Below, piece by piece: positions 33,977 through 45,373 of a DNA stretch of 64,000 bases (position 1 is its first letter; each line of letters begins with the position of its first letter). The notes below the pieces were generated by a model that searched no databases, was not told the DNA's origin, and was given only the letters and a program-made list of their open reading frames with translations. The translations under genes and the position numbers were made by a program. This stretch comes from Macrolepiota albuminosa. Taxonomy: Eukaryota; Basidiomycota; Agaricomycetes; Agaricales; Agaricaceae. The DNA lies in assembly GCA_027475525.1 (NCBI GenBank), contig JAMWFC010000125.1, forward strand, positions 515,723 through 579,722. Reading direction: 5' to 3'.

Positions 33977-35210
33977 CTACTCCCCACACTACCTCACACG
34001 CCACCCCCGTCCACCACATGCACCCCGCTTCCCTCCTCCCCCCTGACCTGACGTCCGACGTCTGCTACGTCCGCTGGGGTACCAGCAGACACCCACGCTC
34101 CTCCCCTTCCCCCTTCCCCCTCTTTCTCCCCACCCCCATCCCTTTTCCGCCACCCCCCACGCTCTCCGAGACGCCATCCCATGCGGCGGACACCCACACA
34201 CCCCGTTTCCTTCTCTCCCGCCCTGATGCCGGACAATGCCGGGGGTTGCCGACGGATACCAGCGGATATCCGGCGGATGCCGACGGATGCATGACGGATG
34301 CCAGCGGGTCATGACGGCTGCCGACAAACTCCGACGGATGCCAGCTGATGGCCAGCTGATGGCTGCTGATGCCAACGCCCCTTTCAGGCCACGAAAACTC
34401 TTTTGGGAGGTATGCCACCCCCCTTCCACCTCAAAAAATCCATATGGGAACCTGCGGAAACGTAGGTGGGCGTCCGTTCATTGTGTTATCCGACCTTTGA
34501 ATCTATCCATTAGTAACGGACCTGTGGTGCAACGGTTAAATGTGTGTTCCGTTGCTGGAGGCTTTCCCAAGGCCGGGGGTTCGATTCCCCCCCACAGGCA
34601 TACGGTGGGCAAGACGAAGTTACTTTTTTCCTTGGTCCAACCAGACTCCGTGGACCTGCATAGGCCTCTGTGGATGTCCGCTGGTGTCCTGCGCAGGCCT
34701 GGGAGGGCCCGCGTAAGTTTGAGTCCATCGACATACGTCTGCGTGGATGTCCGCTGGTGGCTTGCATAGGCCTGCATAGATTTTCAGGGCCCTTTTGTGG
34801 ACGTACGCTGGCATCAGGGGTGGGAAAAGGATGGAAGGGGAGACGCGCAGCCTCGAGTTATTGCGGGGAGGAATGGAGAGGGGAGGGAAGTGGGGAACCT
34901 CGAGGAGGGTTTATTCATGCCATGAAGTCCGCCAATGGAGGAGGTTTTCACTCATGTGCTGATGCCCGCTGGCGGCCGCTGGCGGCTGCTGACGCACATT
35001 GACGTCCGCTAGTGTCCGCTGGCATCCACCGGGCCTGCATGCGCATGTGTGTGCCTGCCTTTTATCGATCCACTGGACCGTGTCATACAGCACATTGTGA
35101 CACGTCCGCGGCTCTGTATTCTACGGCACTGTGGGGACTGCTCCGCTCCAGTGTAGCGGACTCCACTGGACACATATGGTATGGCACAAAGCGGGCTCCC
35201 GTACAACGTA
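33977..35210. repeat. Gene-free DNA rich in TCCGCTGG / CGGATGCC words
   Basis: No convincing coding sequence. Dense irregular repeats of GTCCGCTGG (for example 34060-34080, 34675-34690, 34748-34760, 35005-35030) and GACGGATGCC (34250-34345). It could be a subterminal region of the KDZ transposon or another repeat family using the same word. Confidence 0.5.
34521..34598 (+). tRNA. tRNA-like sequence, possible tRNA pseudogene or SINE head (anticodon uncertain)
   Basis: 78 nt with a perfect 7-bp acceptor stem (CCTGTGG with CCACAGG), A box TGGTGCAACGG and T-arm GGGGGTTCGATTCCCCC with a perfect B box. An anticodon loop GTTGCTG would give TGC (Ala), but the D and anticodon stems are weak and the variable region is long. 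No tRNA-specific terminator T-run directly follows. Related in promoter boxes to the cluster at 32.9-33.8 kb. Confidence 0.4.
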
Positions 35211-35214
35211 TGAC

Positions 35215-36015
35215 ATGTATCGTTGTGATGTCTCTATGTGAAACAAATGTATCACATGACAGTAAAAATCAAAGACATTCTTCCCATGCATATATGTAAC
35301 TGTACAGACAAATGAATATATCACATGACAGTAAAAATTGAAGACATTCTTTCCACATGTACCTAGTCTACTGCTTACTAAGTAACCATACAGATGAATG
35401 GCACATATCACATGATGGCAAAAATTGAAGACATTTTTCCTGCACATACCTAGTCTACTGCTTACTAAGTAGCTGTACAGACAAATGGTATGTATCACAT
35501 GATAGCCAAAATTGACAACTGTAGCTCTCCATTCTGGTGTATGTAGATATCAAATATTAACATAGTAACACTACAGAACACATGACATTAAAAAGTGAAG
35601 ACATTATTCCCATGTGTACCTAGTCTACTGCTGACTAAGTAACTGTACAGACAAATGGTATATCACATGATGGTAAAAAGCGAAGATATTATTCCCATGC
35701 ATATTTGTAACCATACAAATGAATGGCACATATCACATGATGGCAAAAATTGAAGACATTCTTTCCACACATACCTGGTCTACTGCTTACTAAGTAACCA
35801 TACAGACAAACAGTACATATCACATGATGGCAAAAATCAAAGACATTCTTCCCATGTGTACCTAGTCTACTGCTTACTAAGTAACTGTACAGATGAATGG
35901 CATGTATCACATGACGGTAAAAAGTGAAGACACTATTCCCATGCTTACCCAAAGGAAGTAATGACAACAAGAACAAACAATGTCACATGACAGCAAAAAT
36001 TGAAGATATTTTTCC
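35215..36015. repeat. Satellite-like array, about ten degenerate copies
   Basis: Unit of roughly 75-110 bp with recurring pieces ATCACATGA, AAAATTGAAGACATT and CTAGTCTACTGCTTACTAAG. Copies are diverged and vary in length. The same family flanks element F on both sides (44230-44300 and 63433-63640), showing that F landed in such DNA. Confidence 0.8.
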
Positions 36016-36225
36016 CACACATAGTTTGCTGCACAGAAAAACCTCAATCTATTCTAGATCTCGGAACAAGGTAGAACAATCTGCTGTGGTTCACACAGTG
36101 CTGAATCAGACTGCAATATTGGATTGACTAGTACTATAGAGTGAATACAAGATGTTGTCTTATGTAATAGTCTACTGCTGAGTGATAGTGTTGGTGATGC
36201 TTGTAACTAGTGTGATGATCTGTTA

Positions 36226-36335
36226 TAGTTTTCAACAATATTGTTGATGTATACTCTAATATACTTTGGATCTTCCTCTGCCAGCTGTGTGACTGACTGT
36301 GAGACATAGAATTCAGAGGTTGCCCTTATATAGGC
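36226..36335 (+). repeat. Degenerate fragment of a family G LTR
   Basis: Matches the last ~110 bp of element G's LTR with many changes (CTAATATACTTTGGATC, CTCTGCCAGCTGTGTGACTG). An old LTR remnant. Confidence 0.75.
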
Positions 36336-38160
36336 AATCTGAGAAGAAGAAAGCTTATTCAGGCTCTTTTTGTGTAGGCCATTTTTACATTTTGCATGAT
36401 CAAAGTAGAATGGAAGAATGCATTGTTGGGACATCATATGTTATCAATGTAACAATGTGATATGGTACAACAAACCATTCTCAAAGGGGCACCACAGTCA
36501 CCACTGCTTTGTCCACAGACACCTTATAATAGATACATGATGCCATGAGTACCCTCAGTTCTACTTACACATTACTGAGGGTATGTTACAGATACCATTA
36601 CACATAGAAATTACACTGACTACCAATCATACCTAAATTATCACTCACTGTGTATAACTCTAGGTATAAACAATGGTTTACACCTGAATAGACATTGTTA
36701 TAGTTCTAACATGCATCATTGGTTTATTTAGATAAATTTTTGCTTGTCACCAGGACTGCAATTTAGATGCATGTTTTTTTTGCTTTCTTCATTATTTTTA
36801 TACTAACAATGCAAGGCAGTTGCTGAATATGCACTGTCTTCTCAACCATCTCACATATCAGAAATTTGCAAGAAGATCCAGATAATTTTTCCACTCATTG
36901 CATTAAGTGCACTGTGGTTGGCAGTGAAGATGTCCTACAACCTCTTATTATTGAAGCTGGCTGAAAAGCACACTGCTTTTTTAATGGTAGCTGTACAAAA
37001 TACCTTCACTCTTTTATATTATTTATTGTTTCATGAGTCAGGGATGGCACATGTGCCACTACAATCAATTTGATTGGATTGATATCACAGATTGTCATGC
37101 CAAACAGAAATTTATCCTTTACAGGTCTTCTCAGCTGCACAAGGCACCTAAAAACTCATAGAAGACTTGCTCAGTAGTGTATCCAACCTGTACTTAATAT
37201 CTGGAGTTTCAATATAACATAGAGATTAAAACTGGGAACAGTCTTTCTGAAAGATGTATATTTCTACTTAATGATCAAGCAATCACCATACAATGGCACA
37301 TTGAATTCACCCCAAATTTTGAGATCCCAGGAGCACTAGTATTATTGAACTCGAGTACAGAAGGATCAGAGATACAGACATCTAGATCTCATAAAAAACC
37401 ACATTTTGCAACTCCCTGTGATTTTGCAACCAAATGTGATAGTAGGTGTCCAGAGGAAACAATTACATGTTCCAGTGCTAAGCTTATTCAAGAGGAAATG
37501 CGGTTGAAAACGATCCCGATCGAAGGACATGACCTCGACCGTGTCACAGAGTTGACATGCTTCTCAATGAACGTGTGGAATCCTTATTCTCAAATTTATC
37601 GATGTACGTGCGAGACCAGCCATTGATGTCTGGGATTAAACAGGCTTCGACCTGACATGTTTTCCAATGTAAGCGATAAGAAATCACCTTACATGCTTAT
37701 ACATGACAATTGCACCCAAGTTGGGTCTAGTTCGGAAGCGGCTACGGAAAGCTTGTACAAGCGAATGGGAAAGCGTCAATCATATAAAGTTTAACACCTA
37801 TGCCGAATTGACAGTACCCAGACAAGTCAACACATTTTGCCTCTTGAGTGGCTTTTCATTCCGTATTACGTCAAATCGGATGATCACGGTTGACGTCCTT
37901 CGTTTCTATGCATGAATATGGGTATACAATGCAATGAAAAACTCACTCCTCATGCAAAGTTGCGAGAAATCAATTGTTCGAGTCACGTGGATGCCTTTAA
38001 TCAGTGGCTCAATGTTGTTCAGATCCCTGTGCAAATGCTCAAATGCTCTTCTGGTTTTAGGTTCCGTGACGGTACATTTCCTTAGCCTAAGTGTTCACGA
38101 AGACTCCCTGTCAGGTTTAGAATGTTCTTCATAGTCCCCAAAAGTCGAAGACCGCAGACC
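36336..38160. other. Gene-free region upstream of pyranose oxidase
   Basis: AT-rich to ~37480, then more mixed composition. Short open frames (37345-37626, 37703-37915) show no splice-consistent extension or recognisable motif. A hairpin with stem ACCCTCAGT lies at 36549-36586. Confidence 0.5.
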
Positions 38161-38218
38161 AACTGCCCGGGCTAATACACCGATTGTACTTACCGAGAAA
38201 ATTCATTGTAGCCGCAGA

Positions 38219-38227
38219 TCTATAAAA
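38219..38227 (+). promoter_or_regulatory. TATA box of the pyranose 2-oxidase gene
   Basis: TCTATAAAA lies 45-53 bp upstream of the ATG at 38272, giving a short 5' leader. Confidence 0.65.
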
Positions 38228-38271
38228 CCCTTCAGGTAGAAAGTATCCAGAGCAATAGTTCTACAGTTGCA

Positions 38272-41055
38272 ATGGCTGATCTTACTCTTCATCGCGTTCA
38301 CCAAGATACGCTCATCCCTGAGTTTGATGTTCGTATTCTTCACGACACAAACGCCTTGTATTAACACCGAGTTCTAGGTCTTCATCGCTGGATCTGGTCC
38401 TATCGGTGCCCTGTATGCTCGTCAACTGGTTGATAACGGTTGTAACGTTAGGCCATGCCTTCAACACTTTCGCTATATCTGACAGCTTGTATAGGTCGTA
38501 ATGGCTGAGATCGGTGATCAGTAAGCGAGCTCGTACTAAGATAGATTATACTGAACTCACCATCATCGATAGAGATACGCGTGTTCCTGGTGCTCATAAG
38601 AAGAACGAGATCGAGTACCAGAAGGACATTGATCGTTTTGTTCAGTATGTTAAGAATGCCACTTGAAGAGCCGTTCCCATTTAACACTAGCATAGTGTTA
38701 TACAATGTGCTCTATCCACGGTCTCCATCCCCGTCAGTAGCTCCGTGGTGCCTACTCTTGATCCATCCGCATGGAGGCCCAGGTCAGGAATCATTTCTTT
38801 ACGGATGTAAACGTTGATATTCCAACTGCTTCAGAGATCCCAATCAGCAGATCATATCTAATGGTCGCAACCCTTTCCAGGAGGGGTACAACAATCTTGG
38901 TGCGCAGGCCGTCACCCGTGGAGTCGGGGGCATGAGTACTCATTGGTAGGTTAACTCGAGTCGATTCGAGTTTTGTCGATCATCTTCATGTCATTCCAGG
39001 ACTTGTTCCACGCCTGAGTTCTTGAAGCGAGACGAACACGGTACTGTATTTGAGCGGCCGGTCATCTTCAAAGACCCTGCTGATGACGACGATGAGTGGC
39101 AGCTCTTGTACAAAGCTGCGCGTTCGATAATCGGTACCTCAGCAACCGAATATACTCACTCAATCCGTCACAATATCGTCCTCAAGACATTACAGCAGAA
39201 TTACCCAGATCGTAACGTGAAATCGCTCCCTCTGGCCTGTCACCGTCTAGCCGAGGACTCGCCTTATGTTCAATGGCACGCTGCCGATAATGTATGCTAA
39301 CTTCTGCGCCTTCTTGTGAAGGTCTACATAACTCCCTTGATTCCAGGTTTTTGCAGACATGTTTAACCCAGCGAAAGAGAGAAAGAAGAACGCGAAGGGT
39401 GTGGAACGTGGTACATTCGTCTTGTTGACCAACACACGCTGCACAAAGCTTCACCTTGATTCCACTTCCTCTTCCATTAATCCATCTGTCGCACTTGCGT
39501 ATGTGTTTTGCATCGATAAGGCGTATGTTCAACCTTCTCCCTAGGGAAGTCAAAGATCTCCTAGCGGATCGCCTCGACCCAGGAGCCCCAAACATGACAG
39601 ATTACGCCATCAGAGCAAAGGCAACGAATCCCTTCAAAAGCTATACATGACTCTGACACGAGACAATAGATATTTGTTGTTTCTGCGGGTGCGGTAGCTA
39701 CTCCACAGGTTAGGAAGCATAACGTCGAGTTTATCCAGGTTCATCTAACCAAGGATTCCAGATTTTAGCCAAGTCTGGTTTTGGTGGAACCCGAGAACAA
39801 GTTGGGAATGAAGAAGCGCAGTTGATTCCCAACCTCGGCCGTTACATCACAGAACAACCGTACGTCATACAAACCCTTGCTCAAGCTTGGTACTGATTCC
39901 TTTTAGCATGACTTTCTGCCAGATTGTTCTCCACCAGGTACGCTACCTCAATCTTTACTTCGCATTTTAGGCTAAACAAGCAAGGCCCTGGTCGATGATG
40001 TTACAAACTTCGATGACAAGCCTCAGTGGTGGGAGGACGCTGTGAAAGCACACATGATTGAAAACCCCAATGATCCAAATCCGATGTAGGCTCTTCATTT
40101 CAACGCCATTTCCCTGCTGCTGAAAAATTATGTAGCCCCTTGCAAGATGGAGAGCCTCAGGTCACGATACCTGCTTCACATGAGGTATTCAATATCCAAT
40201 GACTTTGGAAGGAATCCCACTCTGATCACTCAAAGCGTCCTTGGCACACTCAAATTCACCGTGATGCCTTCAGCTATGGCGAGACTGGGCCTCTTGTTGA
40301 TAGCCGTGTTGTTGTCGATCTCCGATTCTTCGGGAGGCAGCTGGGAGTTCCAGATAACAGGATGATTTTCGAGAATACCATCAAGGATGCATATGGAATG
40401 CCTCAGCCGACGTTCATATACGAGCCTACGACCAAGTTTGCAAACGAATGCTCCGAAATGATGAGAGAGTAAGCCCCTTTTCTCGTCAGTTCACATCAAC
40501 GTTGACGTGTATCCCAGTATGACGGATGTGGCCCACAAATTAGGAGGTTATCTACCTGGATCGAACCCTCAATTTATGACGTGAGTGTATTGTCACGACT
40601 TCTGGTCAACCCTGACCTCGCCTTCCAATAGTCCTGGACTCGCACTTCACCTGGCCGGAACAACTCGTCTCGGCCGCGGAGACGTAGAGGATGAGTACAA
40701 TTCCAGTGTCGCAGATTACAATTCTCAAGTATGGAAGTTCAATAACCTCTACGTTGGCGGCAATGGCCTCATCCCAACCGCGTTCGGCGCTAAGTGAGAT
40801 CCTTCAAGTCCTACCTACATGGCCTTGTTCAAATATATTATCTGCAGCCCAACGTTAACCTCAATGTGCCTCGCGATTCGTGCCGCCTACAAGATCCACC
40901 AGGACTTGACCACTGGTGCTCAGCAGCCCACGGCTCCAGACCCTACCGTTCGTCTCACGAGGACTCCAGAAGATTGGGTCACATGGACTAACGACCCTAA
41001 CGATCCGAACTTCCCTGACCACAAGCGCCTTCGTGCTCCTCATCGTCGGGTCTAG
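38272..41055 (+). CDS. p2ox: Pyranose 2-oxidase, intact 18-exon gene
   Basis: FAD-dependent GMC oxidoreductase (EC 1.1.3.10) oxidising glucose at C2 and making H2O2, linked to wood decay. Exons: 38272-38328, 38378-38446, 38495-38520, 38573-38644, 38696-38782, 38835-38945, 39000-39291, 39347-39498, 39545-39620, 39670-39708, 39762-39859, 39907-39937, 39985-40085, 40136-40184, 40236-40468, 40518-40580, 40632-40793, 40848-41055. They sum to 1926 nt, 641 residues, close to the ~620-residue characterised enzymes, with every phase consistent. Seen: FAD-binding GSGPIG, flavinylation motif [18 protein letters not shown], catalytic His in LALHLAGT and Asn in GANPTLTS. The intron after 39620 appears to use a GC donor; introns 1, 2 and 10 start GTT. 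The acceptor before exon 13 is the least certain. No signal peptide. No internal stop, so probably functional. Confidence 0.9.
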
Positions 41056-41740
41056 TTCTCTGACCCAGCTCTCTGAGTTTTTGAAACGAGAATTGATGTC
41101 TACGAGAAAGCTTGATCTATGTGTATGGATGTATGGACAAGTATAGTCCTATGTTGCCGGACCATTCCACATGATTCCCTTTTTTGCTTAGTTCTTTATT
41201 TGTGCTTTGGACGCATTCCTTGGCTAGTTCACTGTATTAGTCGCACCGGTTCATCACGTTATTGTGAAGTCTACTACTACATTGTTTAATATGGTGTGTT
41301 GGCATAAGGAAAATTGTTTATCAGTGGTGCTTGTCCGGACCCTCTGACTAGGGGCTTCTACAAAGTATAAAAATTGCCTGGGCAGACTTGATAGCAGATA
41401 ACAAGTATGTAGGGTGAGGTGAGTTGGAAAACAAAGAGATAAACTGTAAAAGTTAAATCTAGAAACTGAGTTTTGGTAGCAAACAGCAAGTAGGTGGAGG
41501 TAAGTTAGGAAGCAACGAATGAATTGGGTGTCAGGTCCAATCAGCTAATTCTGTCCAGGGTGGTACCGGCCTGGTCTCTTGATGGGGCAGTGTTTTTCTT
41601 GGATGCCTGGGGAGGTTAGAGGTGTTGCTAGTGTTGAGATCCATCGACACCGTAAGTGCGAGAGGACCCACAAATTGATTCGCAAATTTCCGAACAACCT
41701 CGACCCTTTACAACAGTGCGGCTTTGCTTTATTGCCAACA
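41056..41740. other. Downstream flank of pyranose oxidase
   Basis: No coding sequence recognised. It includes the presumed 3' UTR and terminator region of the oxidase gene; no clear polyadenylation motif stands out. Confidence 0.4.
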
Positions 41741-41942
41741 CTGCTGGCACTAGAACCTGTTTCCATCAGAAAAAGTGACAAAGAAATGTGTCATGCCTTT
41801 TCCAGGGTATATATGTCTAAGGGAAAAAGGTTTGAGACAATGGAAAAATGCCTTTTCTAAGGCAAATAGTTGCTAAAGCAATGGCATGACACATTTCTTT
41901 GTCACTTTTTCTGGTGGAAACAGGTTCTGGCACCAGCAGTGC
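41741..41942. repeat. Foldback (long inverted repeat) element
   Basis: Arms of about 60 bp (41741-41803 and 41880-41942) are inverted copies at roughly 90% identity by eye, around a ~76-bp centre. The arms begin CACTGCTGG. MITE-like, or the end of a DNA element; target duplication not identified. Confidence 0.75.
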
Positions 41943-44301
41943 AAGAGGACAGATGTTGTCGAACTCATATATATTCCATACTTAAAACAATGGACACCCT
42001 CAGTCATTCATACAAGGACTGAGGGTCAGCCACTTTTTTTACTTACTGTTACAATACAAAACTAACTGTACCATAGAATGGATAACTTATTAGTCCATGA
42101 TTATCTAGGTACCAGATTCCAACAGCTAGGGTTGGGGTTGTTTGGAGTGGGGTTTGTGTGTATTGTGACAAGTGATCAATAGAGGTTAGGGTGCAAGATG
42201 CCCCTAAAGTTATTCATGTTCCTGTTAGACTGGTCATTCTATAGCTTCTCAGTGTACCACATGGTCACATGACATTCATTGTACACACACCAATGTGGCA
42301 ATTACTACCTCAGTTGCTTCTTCTATACAGACAATCACTGAGGTATTAAGTGCTCATTTCCTCTTATTGTTTTACTGTACCAATATTGATTCTGTACATA
42401 TAGCCATTCCACTGTCACATAGATATGACAATAATTAGGCACTTCTTCTATACAGACAGTTACTGAGGTACTATTCCTCTGTTCTGAGATCTAGAATAGA
42501 TCATAGCTATGGTTGTGTCTGTTTTAACACAGTCTCTGCACCCACTTGGTCTGTAATGTTGCAATCAATCAAGGCTTTATTTGGCTGATGTTTTTTCTTT
42601 GCCAGACACATTGAATGTCCAGTTGACCCATAGATCCAGCAGTTTCTGTCCAAGAGACATTCTTTGTTGAGTAATTGTAATTCTAAGAAAGTATGTGTAG
42701 GACTGATTTACTTAATACAGAAATTAGTCTACAGGAGTAATTAATATGCATATTCCAGGATGTAAGTGAAACAATGCTCACCCTCAGTCACACTAAGAAA
42801 GTATGTGTACGACTAAGGTGTGTTGTGACAGTGGCAACCAATAGAGGTTAGAGTGCAAGATGCCCCTAAAGTTATTCATGTTCCCAATGCCCATTGATAT
42901 GAATAGTCTCCCAGCTGCCTGGAAAGTAGCTGAGCACAGTGTTATTTAACCATATGAAGTTCTGCTTGGCCTTCTTAGTATCAAGTGCTAAGTGTTGGTC
43001 AACCTTAATATTATATGCTTTTTTACAGCAATGCATTTAAGCATCATCACCAGGCTTGATTTTCCAATATGTCCACAATTGGTATTTAAGCCTCCCACAC
43101 ATTAGCCTTCAGATACCAGCTGATTGTCTCTCAATTGCTGCTGTAATGTCATAAAGCATTATGGCATTATTTTCATCAATAAGGTTGATTTTATGGTTCA
43201 CATTTTGCTTGACTCTTGCATGTCATTTTCACTACTGGATCTATAGCAGGAGTTCTGCAGTAAGTGTTCCCTGTACACATGCATGAATTGTAAGGAGATC
43301 AGTGTCAGGGGACTCCTTAAATCTCTAATTTGTCTGGTATTCTGAGCTGTGTTATTGGCTCTACTCCTCTTTCTGAACACCATCAAAACTCACAAAGTTT
43401 CAAGATCACTTCAGGAGTTGCAATCCATTCATATAAACTGTAGGCTGACTGTGACTAGCCTGCCTTACCAAGTCTACCATGACTTGATTCCTTGAGTATC
43501 ACTGTAAGTGTGCATCAGCCAGGGTCAGCATGAAATTTTATATTACATTGAAATATCATATATATACTATTACATCCACTACTGGACACCCTCAGTCAAT
43601 TATCCTCCAGACTGAGAGTGAGTATCTATAGTATTATGCATGCAGAACATGGACCAATGTACCATAGATTGGTACTAAGCATCTGTAGGTCTATGACCCA
43701 GTCCACTACTGGCCTTGGGATGAGTTTATCCCATACATGCCTCCTCAGTCTTGTTATGGTCCCAAGTGGCTTCCTGAGCCATTCACCAGACAAGTGGCCT
43801 AATAGTTATCTGGTCTGTGTTGCTGGGTAGATGCTCCTGCCCTAGAGGTTGTGGGGTTCAATCTCACACATGCATGGATACTATGAAGCCCTGTAAGTGC
43901 AGTGTCACATGTTATACAAGAGTCTGGCCTTGGTGAAGTCAGTTTGATGGGAATATATCTCCACTCTTGGAGGGCATGTTTGGCAACATAATCATGTGAT
44001 TAGGAGTCTGGCCTTGGTAAAGTCAGTTTGCAGGGGAAATATTTCTAGTCTTTATCATAGTTCTGGATAGATTCAGGATCTCTTTTTAAATGCAGCAATG
44101 CACCAAGAGGATAGGGGATAATAAGCAGGGAAATTGTCCTGATAACAAGCTGACTATTAAAACAGGCCACTTGCTTGTATAGGCCATTGATAGCATGGCA
44201 TGTCTGAGATCTATCTGTTGACATTGTTTCACACCAATATAGTCTACTGCTTATATAAGCATCTGCACACAGGCTGCTGCTTACACAAGCATCTGGATAG
44301 A
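41943..44301. repeat. Gene-free repeat-rich region
   Basis: No gene recognised. It holds recurring small hairpins with stem ACCCTCAGT/ACTGAGGGT (41995-42026; imperfect at 43586-43618) or TACCTCAGT/ACTGAGGTA (42306-42347). A ~45-bp dispersed repeat containing GTGCAAGATGCCCC occurs at ~42180 and ~42842, and a CTTCTTCTATACAGACA repeat at 42318 and 42442. The right end is the satellite family into which element F inserted. Confidence 0.6.
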
Positions 44302-44537
44302 TGTAACAAAGTTACGAAGGTTAGAGAGCTTAGTGTGCACACACGACACTGAATCAGACCAGACCGGTCTATTGGCAATGTAGTGTACACAAAAGTAAGC
44401 TGCTTTGTAAGCAGCTGGTAAACTAATTTATATAGTAATGTAAATTAATATTATATTATAATAAATATAATATAATAGTATCTACTGTAAGGTAAGTAAA
44501 GCTATGTGGCCAACGCCACATAGCGGACTACGCTACA
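44302..44537 (-). repeat. 3' LTR of element F (236 bp)
   Basis: Starts TGTAACAAAG and ends CGCTACA on plus. Same length as the other LTR (63197-63432), with seven differences by eye, all transitions. Preceded by target duplication ATAGA (44297-44301), matching 63433-63437. Confidence 0.97.
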
Positions 44538-44549
44538 CACCCCCCAATC
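44538..44549 (-). other. Polypurine tract of element F
   Basis: On the minus strand ATTGGGGGGTG abuts the LTR start TGTAGCG. It confirms minus orientation. Confidence 0.8.
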
Positions 44550-44582
44550 AGACCGAGCTACGGTCTTGAGATAATACGACGG

Positions 44583-45373
44583 TCATGCCGTCGGTAAGTC
44601 AGGGACAGGGGCAATGGGAGAGTCCCCAGGCTCCCGGAATGGATCGGCAGTCGCGTCGTCCATGTCGTAGTCGAGGAGTTCATCCTCGGGTGTGGGCGCG
44701 TAGGAAGTACCCAAAGGCCCTGCTACTGGCAGGGAATCGTCATAGTCCCGGAGGGGGGACAGTGTGAGATTGGGGTCGATGGTCAACCCTGGGACAGGTG
44801 GTTGGGGATCAGGCAGATCCCCGGTGTTGGACGGGTACTGGCGCGTCCAGATTTCACGGGCATGAATGTCTTGCCCGATGGAGAGGTACATCCCCTTGGC
44901 AAGCGCGTCGTCGTATGCACGACGACTGTCCTGCTGCTGGAGCATCAGGCGTTGGCGATCGCCAATGGTGGCCTCGCACCACCCATCCCACTGAGGGATG
45001 GACTGGGGTGTACCGTAGTGGTCGAGGCGTTGTAGCCTCTCGTCGTCGATAGCAGCCGCCTCGTTGTAGAGCCAGCTGTCGCTGAAGAATAGATGGGCCA
45101 AGTAGGTGACCCCATAAGTGTACGCGTGGTCAGCCCAGCTGACCGGAATTTGATTGTGAAGAAGGACGCGTAACACATCCGAAGTGGTGAATACGGAAGC
45201 TGACGCTTCTGGGATGTCCACAGCCCGAACCTCGAAGGTAGGGTCGTCGGCGTGGAGAGGCTCAAAGGCTTGCCCCGTGGCCGCCTCGTACTCAGCCACG
45301 GCCTCTTTGTAGAGGCCTGGCCTGGCGAAGACGTAGGCCAGGTACTTGTGTACCGTGGCCTTGGAGGGGTGGC
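44583..45373 (-). pseudogene. Element F post-pol ORF, 3' half (cut by element G)
   Basis: Continues the ORF of 54548-51942 across element G: joined at one copy of the GTGGC target site the frame is unbroken (ends ...ALSTSH, resumes PSKATVHKYL). About 260 residues here include helical sequence (LYKEAVAEYEAATG, WADHAYTYGVTYLAHLFF) and an acidic Pro-rich tail ending PVPDLPTA just before the polypurine tract. No recognised domain, no membrane segment. Element B's copy is truncated before this part. Confidence 0.7.

Noticed and set aside
34521..34598. Functional tRNA-Ala
   Set aside because: Acceptor and T arms are good, but the D and anticodon stems are weak, no terminator T-run directly follows and it sits beside tRNA-like repeats.
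35215..36015. Regular repeats as a CRISPR array
   Set aside because: Eukaryotic context; units are long, diverged and have no unique spacers.
37345..37915. Short ORFs upstream of pyranose oxidase as genes
   Set aside because: No splice-consistent extension, motif or codon pattern; short frames in AT-rich DNA are expected by chance.
38272..41055. Pyranose oxidase as a pseudogene
   Set aside because: Apparent stops all fall inside phase-consistent introns; the spliced frame is complete with catalytic residues.
44420..44480. AT-rich palindromes in the F LTR as a replication origin
   Set aside because: They are part of the LTR and repeat identically at 63315-63375; no independent evidence for an origin.
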